Below, piece by piece: positions 54,739-61,260 of a stretch of 61,260 nucleotides of DNA. Position 1 is the first letter of the stretch. Each line of letters begins with the position of its first letter. Under the pieces are notes generated by a model, which saw only the letters and a list, made by a program, of their open reading frames with translations, ran no database searches and was not told where the DNA came from. The DNA comes from Blautia sp. (GTDB lineage: Bacteria; Bacillota; Clostridia; Lachnospirales; Lachnospiraceae): positions 424,726-485,985 of the forward strand of contig JAMPAC010000001.1 of NCBI GenBank assembly GCA_023667395.1. The letters run 5' to 3'. A program made the position numbers and the translations under genes.

Positions 54739-56595
54739 ATGAACGAGAATTCCAGGAAGAAAAGAGAATGGGTCAAGACGGCGGCGATCATTTTCCTGTC
54801 GGTGATGCTGGTGCTGACCTTTTTCTCCAACACGATCATGAATTATTCCCTGCCGGAGGTGGCGATCCAGTACGTGCAGTCGGGAACCGTCACGGCGAAG
54901 ATCCGCGGTTCAGGTGTGGTGGAGAGCGGCGATCCCTATAATATCGAGGTCAAGGAATCCCGCAAGGTGGCCAGTGTGGCAGTCCGTGTGGGCGACTTCG
55001 TGGAACAGGGGGATGTGATCCTGTACCTGGCGGATGAGGAGAGCGAGGAACTGGCGGCGGCGCAGGAGGCGTTGGACCAGGCGTGGAAAGAGTATGAGAA
55101 GCTGCTGCTGGATACAGGAACTACTGCGGCTGGCATTCAGGCGGCGAATAATAATACTTCTACCTCCACTTTCAGGCAGCAGATCACCAATGCCCAGAAT
55201 GCGGTGACGGAGGCACAGAAAAAGGTGGATGAACTGCAGGAGTGGTATGACGCGTTTACGCTGCAGATTGCGGTAACTCCCAGCACTGATAAGGGTGGTG
55301 AAGAATGGGATAATCTGGAGAAACAGCTGAATGATGCGCAGACCAATCTAAATAATGCGACCAGTGCGGAGCAGGCGGCGTTGAATAATCTAAATGCGTT
55401 GAAGAATGAACAGACTATGTACCAGGCTCAACTGGCGTATTACCAGAAGATTGTCAATCCTGGTTCTGGAAATGATGATTCAACACAGGAATCCCAGGTG
55501 ATGGAACCGATGACACAGGCTGAGGCAGGAGAGGAAGAGAATGCAGACGGATCAAGTGATACGGTTGCGCAAACAGATGTTTCTGCAGTAAGTCCTGCGG
55601 CGGATACATCAACGACAGATCCCGCAAAGGAGGAAGCAGAACAGAAGATTGCAGAGATAAACGAGAAGCTGGCCAAGCTTTGGGATCAGATCCAGACAGC
55701 CACACAGACTTATAATAATGCGGCTGCAGCGAAAGCAAATGCCGAACTTGCCTATACTAATGCCCAAACAGCATATAAAAAGCTAGAAAGCGAACGTGAC
55801 ACTTCCGGAACGAAAGAAAACTTGACACTTCAGCAGGCAGCAGTTGGCATCGACCTTGCGCATGCGCAGGCTGATCTGGAGGACAAGAAAGCAGCCCTAG
55901 AGCAGCTGACAGGAACGGTCAAGAGCGCAGTCGACTTGAGTAACCAGATGGACATCATCAACAAGGCTCAGGAAAAGGTGGATGAACTGACGGCGAAATC
56001 CGTCGGCGCAACCATCACCGCCGATATTTCCGGCACCATCACCGCCCTGAACGTCACTGCGGGAACGACCACCTCGGCTGCAACCCCTGTGGCGGTATTA
56101 CAGCCTGAGGGCAAGGGCTTTACCATGAGTTTCTCCGTGACCAACGAGCAGGCGAAACGTCTGGCCGTGGGGGATAAGGCGGATCTGGTCAACGCGTGGC
56201 GGTATGATGATGTGGAAGTGACGCTGGCAAGCATCAAGCCCGATCCCGATGATCCGGGACAGAAGAAGCTGCTCACCTTTGACGTGACGGGCGCGGTCAC
56301 CGCAGGCCAGACCCTGAATATTTCCGTGGGACAGAAGAGCGCCAACTATGACTATATCGTGCCTAATAATTCGATCCGGGAGGACAATAACGGCAAGTTC
56401 ATCCTTGTGGTCACATCCAAATCCAGCCCTCTGGGAACCCGCTATTACGCCACCCGCGTGGATGTGGAAGTGCTTGCCAGCGATGACAGCCAGTCTGCGG
56501 TAAGTTCGGGAATGCTCACGGGCTACGATCCCGTGATCACCACTTCCACTAAGCCGGTGGAGGCTGGCAGGCTGGTAAGGCTGGCGGAGAATTAA
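54739..56595 (+). CDS. HlyD-like membrane fusion/adaptor protein
   Basis: This 618-aa protein has an N-terminal membrane helix (about 13-31), a first half of a biotinyl-lipoyl-like domain (TAKIRGSGVVESGDPYNIEV...GDFVEQGDVILYLAD), a very long coiled-coil hairpin (about 100-425) with a Ser/Thr/Glu spacer near 255-295, the second lipoyl half (TADISGTITALNVTAGTTT) and a beta-barrel C-terminus. Such adaptors belong to tripartite or MacB-type exporters, yet this one follows importer permeases. The DNA for about 55130-55850 uses more A/T-ending codons than its flanks. Confidence 0.86.
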   Translation: MNENSRKKREWVKTAAIIFLSVMLVLTFFSNTIMNYSLPEVAIQYVQSGTVTAKIRGSGVVESGDPYNIEVKESRKVASVAVRVGDFVEQGDVILYLADEESEELAAAQEALDQAWKEYEKLLLDTGTTAAGIQAANNNTSTSTFRQQITNAQNAVTEAQKKVDELQEWYDAFTLQIAVTPSTDKGGEEWDNLEKQLNDAQTNLNNATSAEQAALNNLNALKNEQTMYQAQLAYYQKIVNPGSGNDDSTQESQVMEPMTQAEAGEEENADGSSDTVAQTDVSAVSPAADTSTTDPAKEEAEQKIAEINEKLAKLWDQIQTATQTYNNAAAAKANAELAYTNAQTAYKKLESERDTSGTKENLTLQQAAVGIDLAHAQADLEDKKAALEQLTGTVKSAVDLSNQMDIINKAQEKVDELTAKSVGATITADISGTITALNVTAGTTTSAATPVAVLQPEGKGFTMSFSVTNEQAKRLAVGDKADLVNAWRYDDVEVTLASIKPDPDDPGQKKLLTFDVTGAVTAGQTLNISVGQKSANYDYIVPNNSIREDNNGKFILVVTSKSSPLGTRYYATRVDVEVLASDDSQSAVSSGMLTGYDPVITTSTKPVEAGRLVRLAEN

Positions 56596-56612
56596 GGGAA
56601 ATGAGGCAGACT

Positions 56613-57746
56613 ATGAAAAAAATTGTGTTGGGAATAAGCGGAGGAATTTCGTTCCTGGTCTTTCTGCTCCTGCTTTTTACGACAAATCATATCATAGGCG
56701 CGCAGGAGTCCCAGCAGATGGCGGAGAGATGGAGTGACCAGAAGAACGCGGCTCAGGTCAGCTGTTTCTTTGCCACGGATGCGGGAACCACGGAGGACAC
56801 CATCCTGATGTTTGAGCACGGCATAGACAGCGCCCTGACGGAGGCCTCCGTGGTGCAGGAATCGGAGAATCCCGGGGCTAGGCTGTGGGCGGACGCTTAC
56901 AGTGCGGACGGCAAGATTACCCTGACGAACAATAAAGCATCGGTTTCCGCAGATGCCATAGGGATCGGAGGGGATTTCTTCCTGTTCCATCCCCTGAGAC
57001 TGTTGTATGGAGCCTACTTTTCGGGAAACGACCTGATGCAGGATTACTGTGTGATCGATGAGGACGCTGCGTGGCAGCTGTTCGGTTCCTCCGATGTGGC
57101 GGGCATGACGGTGTACATTTCCGGCATTCCCCATATCGTCACCGGAGTGATAGAACGTCCCTCCGGCCGACTGGCGGAATCCGCCGGATTGGAGAGTACG
57201 CTGGTCTATGTGTCCCTGGAGACGCTGGAGAAGCTGGGAACCAGCTATGGGATCAATCATTATGAGATTGTCATGCCGGATCCGGTCACCGGTTTTGCGT
57301 ATAAGTATGTAAAAGAGAACCTGGGTTCTGACGAGAAGACCACGGAGGTGGTGGAGAACAGTTCCCGCTATTCCCTGGTGTCACGCCTGAAAATGGTCGG
57401 GCAGTTCGGAACCCGCTCCATGAACGGAAAGGGCATTATTTACCCCTACTGGGAAAACATGGCGAGAGGGTACGAGGATATTCTGGCAGCGCTTACCATG
57501 GTGATGCTGATTGTCCTTTTGTATCCCACGGTTCTGCTGCTGGTCGCTTTCATCTATTGGTGGCGGCACAAGGGATGGACCCTGCGGGATGTGCGTCTGA
57601 AAGCCAAGGATAAGCTGGAGCGCCTGGCGGAACGCATGAGGGAGCAGCGGCGGTCAGGAAGAGAGATGGATGAAGAACTGCCAGGGAGGCGGATTGAGAC
57701 AGGAAAGCCCCAATGGAGCAAATTCTTTCCCCGCCGAAAGCGTTGA
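56613..57746 (+). CDS. MacB periplasmic-core-like membrane protein lacking most FtsX helices
   Basis: This ~377-aa protein has an N-terminal helix (about 5-27) and an extracytoplasmic domain that reads like the MacB core (SADAIGIGGDFFLFHPLRLL, VIDEDAAWQLFGSSDVAGMT, VYISGIPHIVTGVIERPSGR). One helix at about 288-315 and a very basic cytoplasmic tail follow. MacB/FtsX permeases carry four helices and partner an ATPase; here two helices remain and no ATPase is encoded. ATG 56613 has GAGG 6 nt upstream; ATG 56601 is the alternative. It directly follows the HlyD-like gene. Confidence 0.72.
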   Translation: MKKIVLGISGGISFLVFLLLLFTTNHIIGAQESQQMAERWSDQKNAAQVSCFFATDAGTTEDTILMFEHGIDSALTEASVVQESENPGARLWADAYSADGKITLTNNKASVSADAIGIGGDFFLFHPLRLLYGAYFSGNDLMQDYCVIDEDAAWQLFGSSDVAGMTVYISGIPHIVTGVIERPSGRLAESAGLESTLVYVSLETLEKLGTSYGINHYEIVMPDPVTGFAYKYVKENLGSDEKTTEVVENSSRYSLVSRLKMVGQFGTRSMNGKGIIYPYWENMARGYEDILAALTMVMLIVLLYPTVLLLVAFIYWWRHKGWTLRDVRLKAKDKLERLAERMREQRRSGREMDEELPGRRIETGKPQWSKFFPRRKR

Positions 57747-57754
57747 AGTGGAGA

Positions 57755-57840
57755 GAGCGGAACAAGTTCCTGCAAGCAGGAAAAGTTCCTGTAAGCAGGA
57801 AAAGTTCCTGTAAGCAGGAAAAGTTCCTATAAGCAGGAAC
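57755..57840. repeat. four tandem 19-bp hairpin units
   Basis: After GAGCGGAACAA (57755-57765), units start at 57766, 57785, 57804 and 57823 with the form GTTCCTGYAAGCAGGAAAA. Each is a palindrome TTCCTG-NAAG-CAGGAA (unit 4 reads TTCCTA). GGAATAA follows. The array fills the gap before the second large lipoprotein gene; arms of any unit can pair with any other. Confidence 0.88.
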
Positions 57841-57878
57841 TGGAATAAAAGAGACGGAACTGGAATGGAGGAGAGAGT

Positions 57879-60365
57879 ATGAAAAAGTGGTTGAAAAAGT
57901 CATTGGCAGCAGGGCTTATATGCGCCATGACGGCGGGACTGGCTGCCTGCGGCGGTGAATCTGACAGCAGCGGTGGAGGCGGCGGAGGAGGAAATTCCGG
58001 CGGAGGAAACAGTTCCGCCAATTCCCAGCTGGCAAAGGAGAACGTCTATAAAGTGGAGGAATTTGATTTTCCCCAGCTTGTGGACCAGCAGAACGGTTAC
58101 GTAAATATATACAATACCGTATACCAGGATGACAGGATCTATATGGTGGCGGAATGCAACGACTGGTCAAAAGAAGAAGACAACACCCAATATAATATCA
58201 TATCCATGGATCCGGATGGATCCAACCTGCAGGTGGTAGAACTGGATACCTCCGATGGCGACGAGGATAACGGCGACGGGGAGGAAAGTGCTTCTGCACC
58301 GGATGAGGGGGCGCCCCTTGACGGCGTGGCGGATGAGGAGATTTCCGACACCTGGGAGTACACCAATTACGGAACTTTTAGGATAGCTTCGGACGGAAAG
58401 ATCTTCGGCATCAAGAACTACAGTTTTGAGGATTACAGCAACCCGGATAATTACATCAGCGAGAGGCATGTTTACCTCTGCTGCTGGAATGAGGACGGAA
58501 GCCGCATCTGGGAATCGGAACTGGAAGGGCTGCAGTCTTACGAGGAGGGCGCGGAATGGATCTATGTCAATGACCTGATTGCCGGGAATGACGGCAGCGC
58601 CACACTGCTGCTTGGCGGCGATAACATGTATAAAATGGATATCAGCAGCGAGGGGGAGGCTTCTGAGAGGCAGCGGCTTTCCGAGGAAACCAATTCCATA
58701 TTTGCCAACAGCCAGAACCTGATCAGACGGGCGGACGGCACGTTCCTGGTGATCTACTCGGACGAGAATGGCTGGACGAAGAATTATATCGCGACATATG
58801 ATTTCGAGACGGACACCCTGGGCGAGCCTGCAGAGATGCCTGCGTCCCTGTGGTACAGCGGTTACGGTTCCCTGAGCGCGGGCGTTGCCAGCGACCTGGT
58901 ATTTATCATGAGCAATGGCATCTATTCCTTAAACCGGGGGGATACGGAAGTGACCAAAAAGATGGATTTTGTCAACTCCGACGTGAACATTTCCAATTTC
59001 CTTGGCCTGGTGGAACTGGATGAGAACAGATTTGTGGGCGTTTTCAGCGAAAATTACGGCGATGAGATCAAGGGAGCCGTATTTACCTACCGGGATCCCG
59101 CAGATATTCCCGATAAGGCTGTGGTGGTGCTTGCCGGCAACTGGATCAACAGCGACATGCGCCAGAGGGTGGTGGAATTCAACAGGGCAAACGACAACTA
59201 CAGGATCGTGCTCAAGGAGTATGAAAGCTACAACACCTATGATGATTATAACGCGGGCATTACAAAGCTGAACAATGATATCGTTACAGGCGGTATGCCG
59301 GATATCCTGATCACGGACGGCCTGCCCGTGGAGAATTATATTGCCAAGGGACTGATCGCGGACGTGGGAAAACTGATCGCGGAAGATCCGGAACTGTCCC
59401 AGGTGGAGTTTTTGCAGAACGTATTTGACGCCTATTCCGTGGATGGGACGCTGTATTATGTGATCCCGAATTTCAACGTGGTCACCATGATCGCAAAGAC
59501 CTCCCTGGTAGGGGATAACACCGATTGGACGCTGGAGAAGATGCAGCAGGTCGTGGCGTCCATGGGAGAGGGCGCCCAGGCCATCGGCGAGACCACAAGG
59601 GACGGCTTCATGAGCCTGGCGATGCAGTTCTGCGGCCCTGACTTTGTGGATGTGAAGTCGGGAAAGTGCTCTTTCAACACAGAGAACTTCATCAGCATGA
59701 TGGAGTATGCGAAGACACTGCCGGAGGAGATCGACTGGGATTCCCTGTATAACGAGGGAGATTACTGGACGACCCAGGAGACACAGTACCGCGACAACAG
59801 GACTCTGTTGATGATGATGTATATCAACAGGATCAGTAATCTGAATTATCAGCTGAACGGTAATTTCGGCGAGCCCGTGACATTTATCGGCTTCCCCACG
59901 GAGGAAGGACAGGGTTCCTACGTGAACGCCATCCAGTCCTTTGCGCTTTCCGCCAAATCCGCGAACCTGGACGGCGCATGGGAATTTATCCGCTATTATC
60001 TGACGGACGAGTATCAGAGCACGATGGATTGGGGAATACCTGTGAATAAGCAGATGTTCCTGGAGAAAGCCCAGGAGGCCACCAAGAAACCGACCTATTT
60101 TGATGAGGACGGAAATGAAGTGGAATATGAGGAAACGTACTGGATCAATGACGAGGAAATTCCCCTGCCGCCGCTGTCCCAGGAGCAGGTGGATCAGATC
60201 GTGGACTTCGTGATGTCCGTGAACCAGGGATACTATTACAACGACAATGTGCTCAATATCATCAACGAGGAGATGGGTGCGTTCTACAGCGGACAGAAGA
60301 GCGCACAGGATACGGCAAACGTGATCCAGAGCAGGGTTCAGATCTATGTGGACGAGAACCGCTAA
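57879..60365 (+). CDS. large lipoprotein: N-terminal sensor-like domain plus ABC solute-binding domain (paralogue 2)
   Basis: This 828-aa lipoprotein has a lipobox with C24 (AGLAACGG) and a Gly/Ser/Asn spacer (about 26-46). Its N-terminal beta-rich domain (about 50-405) holds an acidic insert (DGDEDNGDGEESASAPDEG), and a solute-binding domain covers about 411-828. It is clearly paralogous to the first lipoprotein: compare LNNDIVTGGMPDILITDGLP and the closing NVIQSRVQIYVDEN. GGAGGAGAG precedes the ATG. It ends 2 bp before a convergent gene with no terminator visible. Confidence 0.85.
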   Translation: MKKWLKKSLAAGLICAMTAGLAACGGESDSSGGGGGGGNSGGGNSSANSQLAKENVYKVEEFDFPQLVDQQNGYVNIYNTVYQDDRIYMVAECNDWSKEEDNTQYNIISMDPDGSNLQVVELDTSDGDEDNGDGEESASAPDEGAPLDGVADEEISDTWEYTNYGTFRIASDGKIFGIKNYSFEDYSNPDNYISERHVYLCCWNEDGSRIWESELEGLQSYEEGAEWIYVNDLIAGNDGSATLLLGGDNMYKMDISSEGEASERQRLSEETNSIFANSQNLIRRADGTFLVIYSDENGWTKNYIATYDFETDTLGEPAEMPASLWYSGYGSLSAGVASDLVFIMSNGIYSLNRGDTEVTKKMDFVNSDVNISNFLGLVELDENRFVGVFSENYGDEIKGAVFTYRDPADIPDKAVVVLAGNWINSDMRQRVVEFNRANDNYRIVLKEYESYNTYDDYNAGITKLNNDIVTGGMPDILITDGLPVENYIAKGLIADVGKLIAEDPELSQVEFLQNVFDAYSVDGTLYYVIPNFNVVTMIAKTSLVGDNTDWTLEKMQQVVASMGEGAQAIGETTRDGFMSLAMQFCGPDFVDVKSGKCSFNTENFISMMEYAKTLPEEIDWDSLYNEGDYWTTQETQYRDNRTLLMMMYINRISNLNYQLNGNFGEPVTFIGFPTEEGQGSYVNAIQSFALSAKSANLDGAWEFIRYYLTDEYQSTMDWGIPVNKQMFLEKAQEATKKPTYFDEDGNEVEYEETYWINDEEIPLPPLSQEQVDQIVDFVMSVNQGYYYNDNVLNIINEEMGAFYSGQKSAQDTANVIQSRVQIYVDENR

Positions 60366-60367
60366 AG

Positions 60368-60799
60368 TTACAGGGTGATGGGAATGCCATGCTTCTGCAG
60401 ATGGTTTTCCAGGGTCAGTTCGTGACCGTGCTCCTTCAGCCAGTTCTTGCAGAGTCTGTAATCGGGCATGACGGAGGCCACCATGTTCCAGAAATCCCTG
60501 GAATGGTTCATGTGGGTCAGGTGGCAGAGTTCATGGACTACCACATAGTCCAGCACCCTGGGAGGGGCGAAGATCAGGCGGTAGTTAAATGACAGCGTTC
60601 CCCGGGAGGAACAGCTGCCCCAGCGGGTCTTCTGGTCGCGGATCGTGATGGAGGTGTAATGGCCTCCCGTGATGGAATGGTAATAGGCCGTCCGGGCTTC
60701 AAACTGGGCCCGGGCGGCGTTTTTGTAGCGTTTTTCCAGTGTCTGCAGGCGTTTTGTCTCTGCCTGGGTGAGGTAAATGGTGTTCTTTTGTGTGGGCAT
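60368..60799 (-). CDS. YgjP-like (M48-type) metallopeptidase domain protein
   Basis: This ~143-aa protein is of the YgjP/DUF45 type. Visible are RWGSCSSRGTLSFNYRLIFA, the zinc site H89-E-L-C-H93 in VVHELCHLTHMNHSRDFW, and CKNWLKEHG near the end. It resembles SprT and WSS1-like proteases, but the substrate is unknown. ATG 60799 is chosen for homologous length, although AAGGA is 13 nt away; a GTG at 60889 has no site. It converges with the second lipoprotein gene. Confidence 0.82.
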   Translation of the reverse strand: MPTQKNTIYLTQAETKRLQTLEKRYKNAARAQFEARTAYYHSITGGHYTSITIRDQKTRWGSCSSRGTLSFNYRLIFAPPRVLDYVVVHELCHLTHMNHSRDFWNMVASVMPDYRLCKNWLKEHGHELTLENHLQKHGIPITL

Positions 60800-60833
60800 G
60801 GTTCGATCATTATCCTTTTTTGGAATATGAAAC

Positions 60834-60862
60834 TTGCATTTTTTTCTTTTATGTGTTATCCT
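60834..60862 (+). promoter_or_regulatory. promoter of the plus-strand small RNA
   Basis: TTGCAT (60834-60839), a 17-bp spacer and TATCCT (60857-60862) predict a start near 60869. The spacer is the same length, and the -35 identical, to those of the opposing toxin promoter. Confidence 0.6.
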
Positions 60863-60868
60863 AAAAAT

Positions 60869-60962
60869 GAAAGAGGAGCAATCGCCCACAAAGTGGTTTA
60901 CCTCCCGGAATGGCTAAAGCCTACCTGTCTCGGCAAAGTACAAGGTAGGCTTCTTGTTTATT
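60869..60962 (+). ncRNA. predicted antitoxin small RNA of a type I module
   Basis: This ~90-nt RNA runs from the promoter at 60834-60862 to a hairpin AAGCCTACC (60915-60923) with GGTAGGCTT (60944-60952), followed by CTTGTTTATTTT. It is antisense to the 3' end of the 31-aa peptide gene. Its 5' part holds GGAGCAATCG and TTACCTCCC; the latter is complementary to the peptide's Shine-Dalgarno GGGAGGTGA (one G-U). No open frame of interest lies within it. Confidence 0.6.
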
Positions 60963-61053
60963 TTCGCTTATTATTCCTATCAATATAGGTAAGCAATGCG
61001 ATCAAAAATGTACCGCCCAAAAACAACAGGCATAAAATTTCATAAGTACTCAT
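60958..61053 (-). CDS. putative holin-like toxin, 31 aa
   Basis: The ATG at 61053-61051 is preceded by the near-perfect GGGAGGTGATGCG. The peptide is MSTYEI..., then FLGGTFLIALLTYID, then RNNKRK: a single membrane helix with a basic tail. This is the pattern of the putative holin-like toxin family (Hol_Tox) and of TxpA/BsrG-type type I toxins. The gene lies on an RNA that opposes the plus-strand small RNA. Toxicity is inferred, not shown. Confidence 0.75.
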   Translation of the reverse strand: MSTYEILCLLFLGGTFLIALLTYIDRNNKRK

Positions 61054-61133
61054 CGCATCACCTCCCTTCTTATATGAATCTTGTGATTCACGCAAGTGCG
61101 GGAGGCTACCACCCTGTAACACGATTGCTCCAT
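61054..61133 (-). promoter_or_regulatory. toxin mRNA leader with potential SD-sequestering arm
   Basis: The ~80-nt leader starts with GGAGCAATCG (61131-61122) and contains GCCTCCCGC (61106-61098). CCTCCC can pair with GGGAGG of the ribosome binding site, which could keep the full-length mRNA silent, as known for several type I toxins. The blocks GGAGCAATCG, ACA, GTGGT and CCTCCCG also occur in the 5' part of the opposing RNA. Confidence 0.5.
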
Positions 61134-61139
61134 GACTGA

Positions 61140-61168
61140 ATCATAGCATATATCGGAAAGACATGCAA
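61140..61168 (-). promoter_or_regulatory. promoter of the holin-like toxin gene
   Basis: On the minus strand, TTGCAT (61168-61163), a 17-bp spacer and TATGAT (61145-61140) predict a start near 61133. Confidence 0.65.
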
Positions 61169-61260
61169 CCCAAAAGAAGCACGACCGCAGGCTACATCCT
61201 TTTCTGCGTTACTTTTCACGGGATGGGGAAAAATAGAGCACGATAACGAGGGACTCCTGG

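Noticed and set aside
57766-57840. CRISPR array
   Set aside because: Units of 19 bp lie head to tail with no spacers, only four copies, and no cas genes in the window.
60915-60952. Strong terminator for the toxin mRNA on the minus strand
   Set aside because: The stem is shared, but on that strand only GCTTTAG follows, with no proper T-tract; it is convincing only for the plus-strand RNA.
61170-61260. A further gene at the right edge
   Set aside because: Short open frames exist on both strands but none has a start with a ribosome site or a recognisable product.

Overview
The window is chromosomal DNA of a motile, Gram-positive-type anaerobe of the Clostridia, most likely family Lachnospiraceae. 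The reasons are the CodY regulator, sigma-A promoters, GGAGG ribosome binding sites, FliY instead of plain FliN, CheC and CheD, and the gene order codY - fla/che - sigD - rpsB - tsf. From established knowledge, Bacillus subtilis has the same backbone order, so this is an old Firmicutes block. No phage, transposase or CRISPR array is visible.

Layout. (1) 1-4550: a tRNA-Glu(CUC), a bile-acid/sodium-symporter-family protein, topA and codY. codY has a good sigma-A promoter overlapped by a CodY-box-like site and ends in a strong intrinsic terminator. (2) 4572-40486: one 40-gene co-directional flagellar/chemotaxis operon with its own promoter. It runs flgBC-fliEFGHIJ-motE-like-fliK-flgD-(TIGR02530)-flgE-flbD-motAB-fliLMY-cheY-fliOPQR-flhBAFG-pilZ-cheBAWCD-(small membrane protein)-sigD-fapA-like-(unknown)-SwrB-like-(MltG-like). 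It encodes basal body, hook, export gate, motor, switch, chemotaxis core and sigma-28. Flagellin, cap, CheR and receptors are not here. (3) 40470-42396: rpsB-tsf with its own promoter, a structured leader and a terminator. (4) 42437-45884: a 7TM hybrid histidine kinase and a stand-alone receiver protein. (5) 45962-49231, minus strand: a very large two-module GT-C glycosyltransferase. (6) 49387-50178: a PHP-domain phosphoesterase.

(7) 50258-60365 is the least conventional part. Two very large lipoproteins, each a long N-terminal domain followed by an ABC solute-binding domain, bracket a pair of sugar-type ABC permeases, a HlyD-like adaptor and a MacB-core-like membrane protein that lacks most of its FtsX helices. 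No ATPase is encoded. The last intergenic gap carries four tandem 19-bp hairpin units, related in flanks to a single hairpin at 45421-45450.

(8) 60368-61168: a YgjP-like metallopeptidase, then a compact locus with the features of a type I toxin-antitoxin module. A 31-aa holin-like membrane peptide lies on the minus strand, and a convergent small RNA on the plus strand overlaps its 3' end and carries a 7-nt perfect complement of its Shine-Dalgarno sequence. I see no gene in the final ~90 bases.
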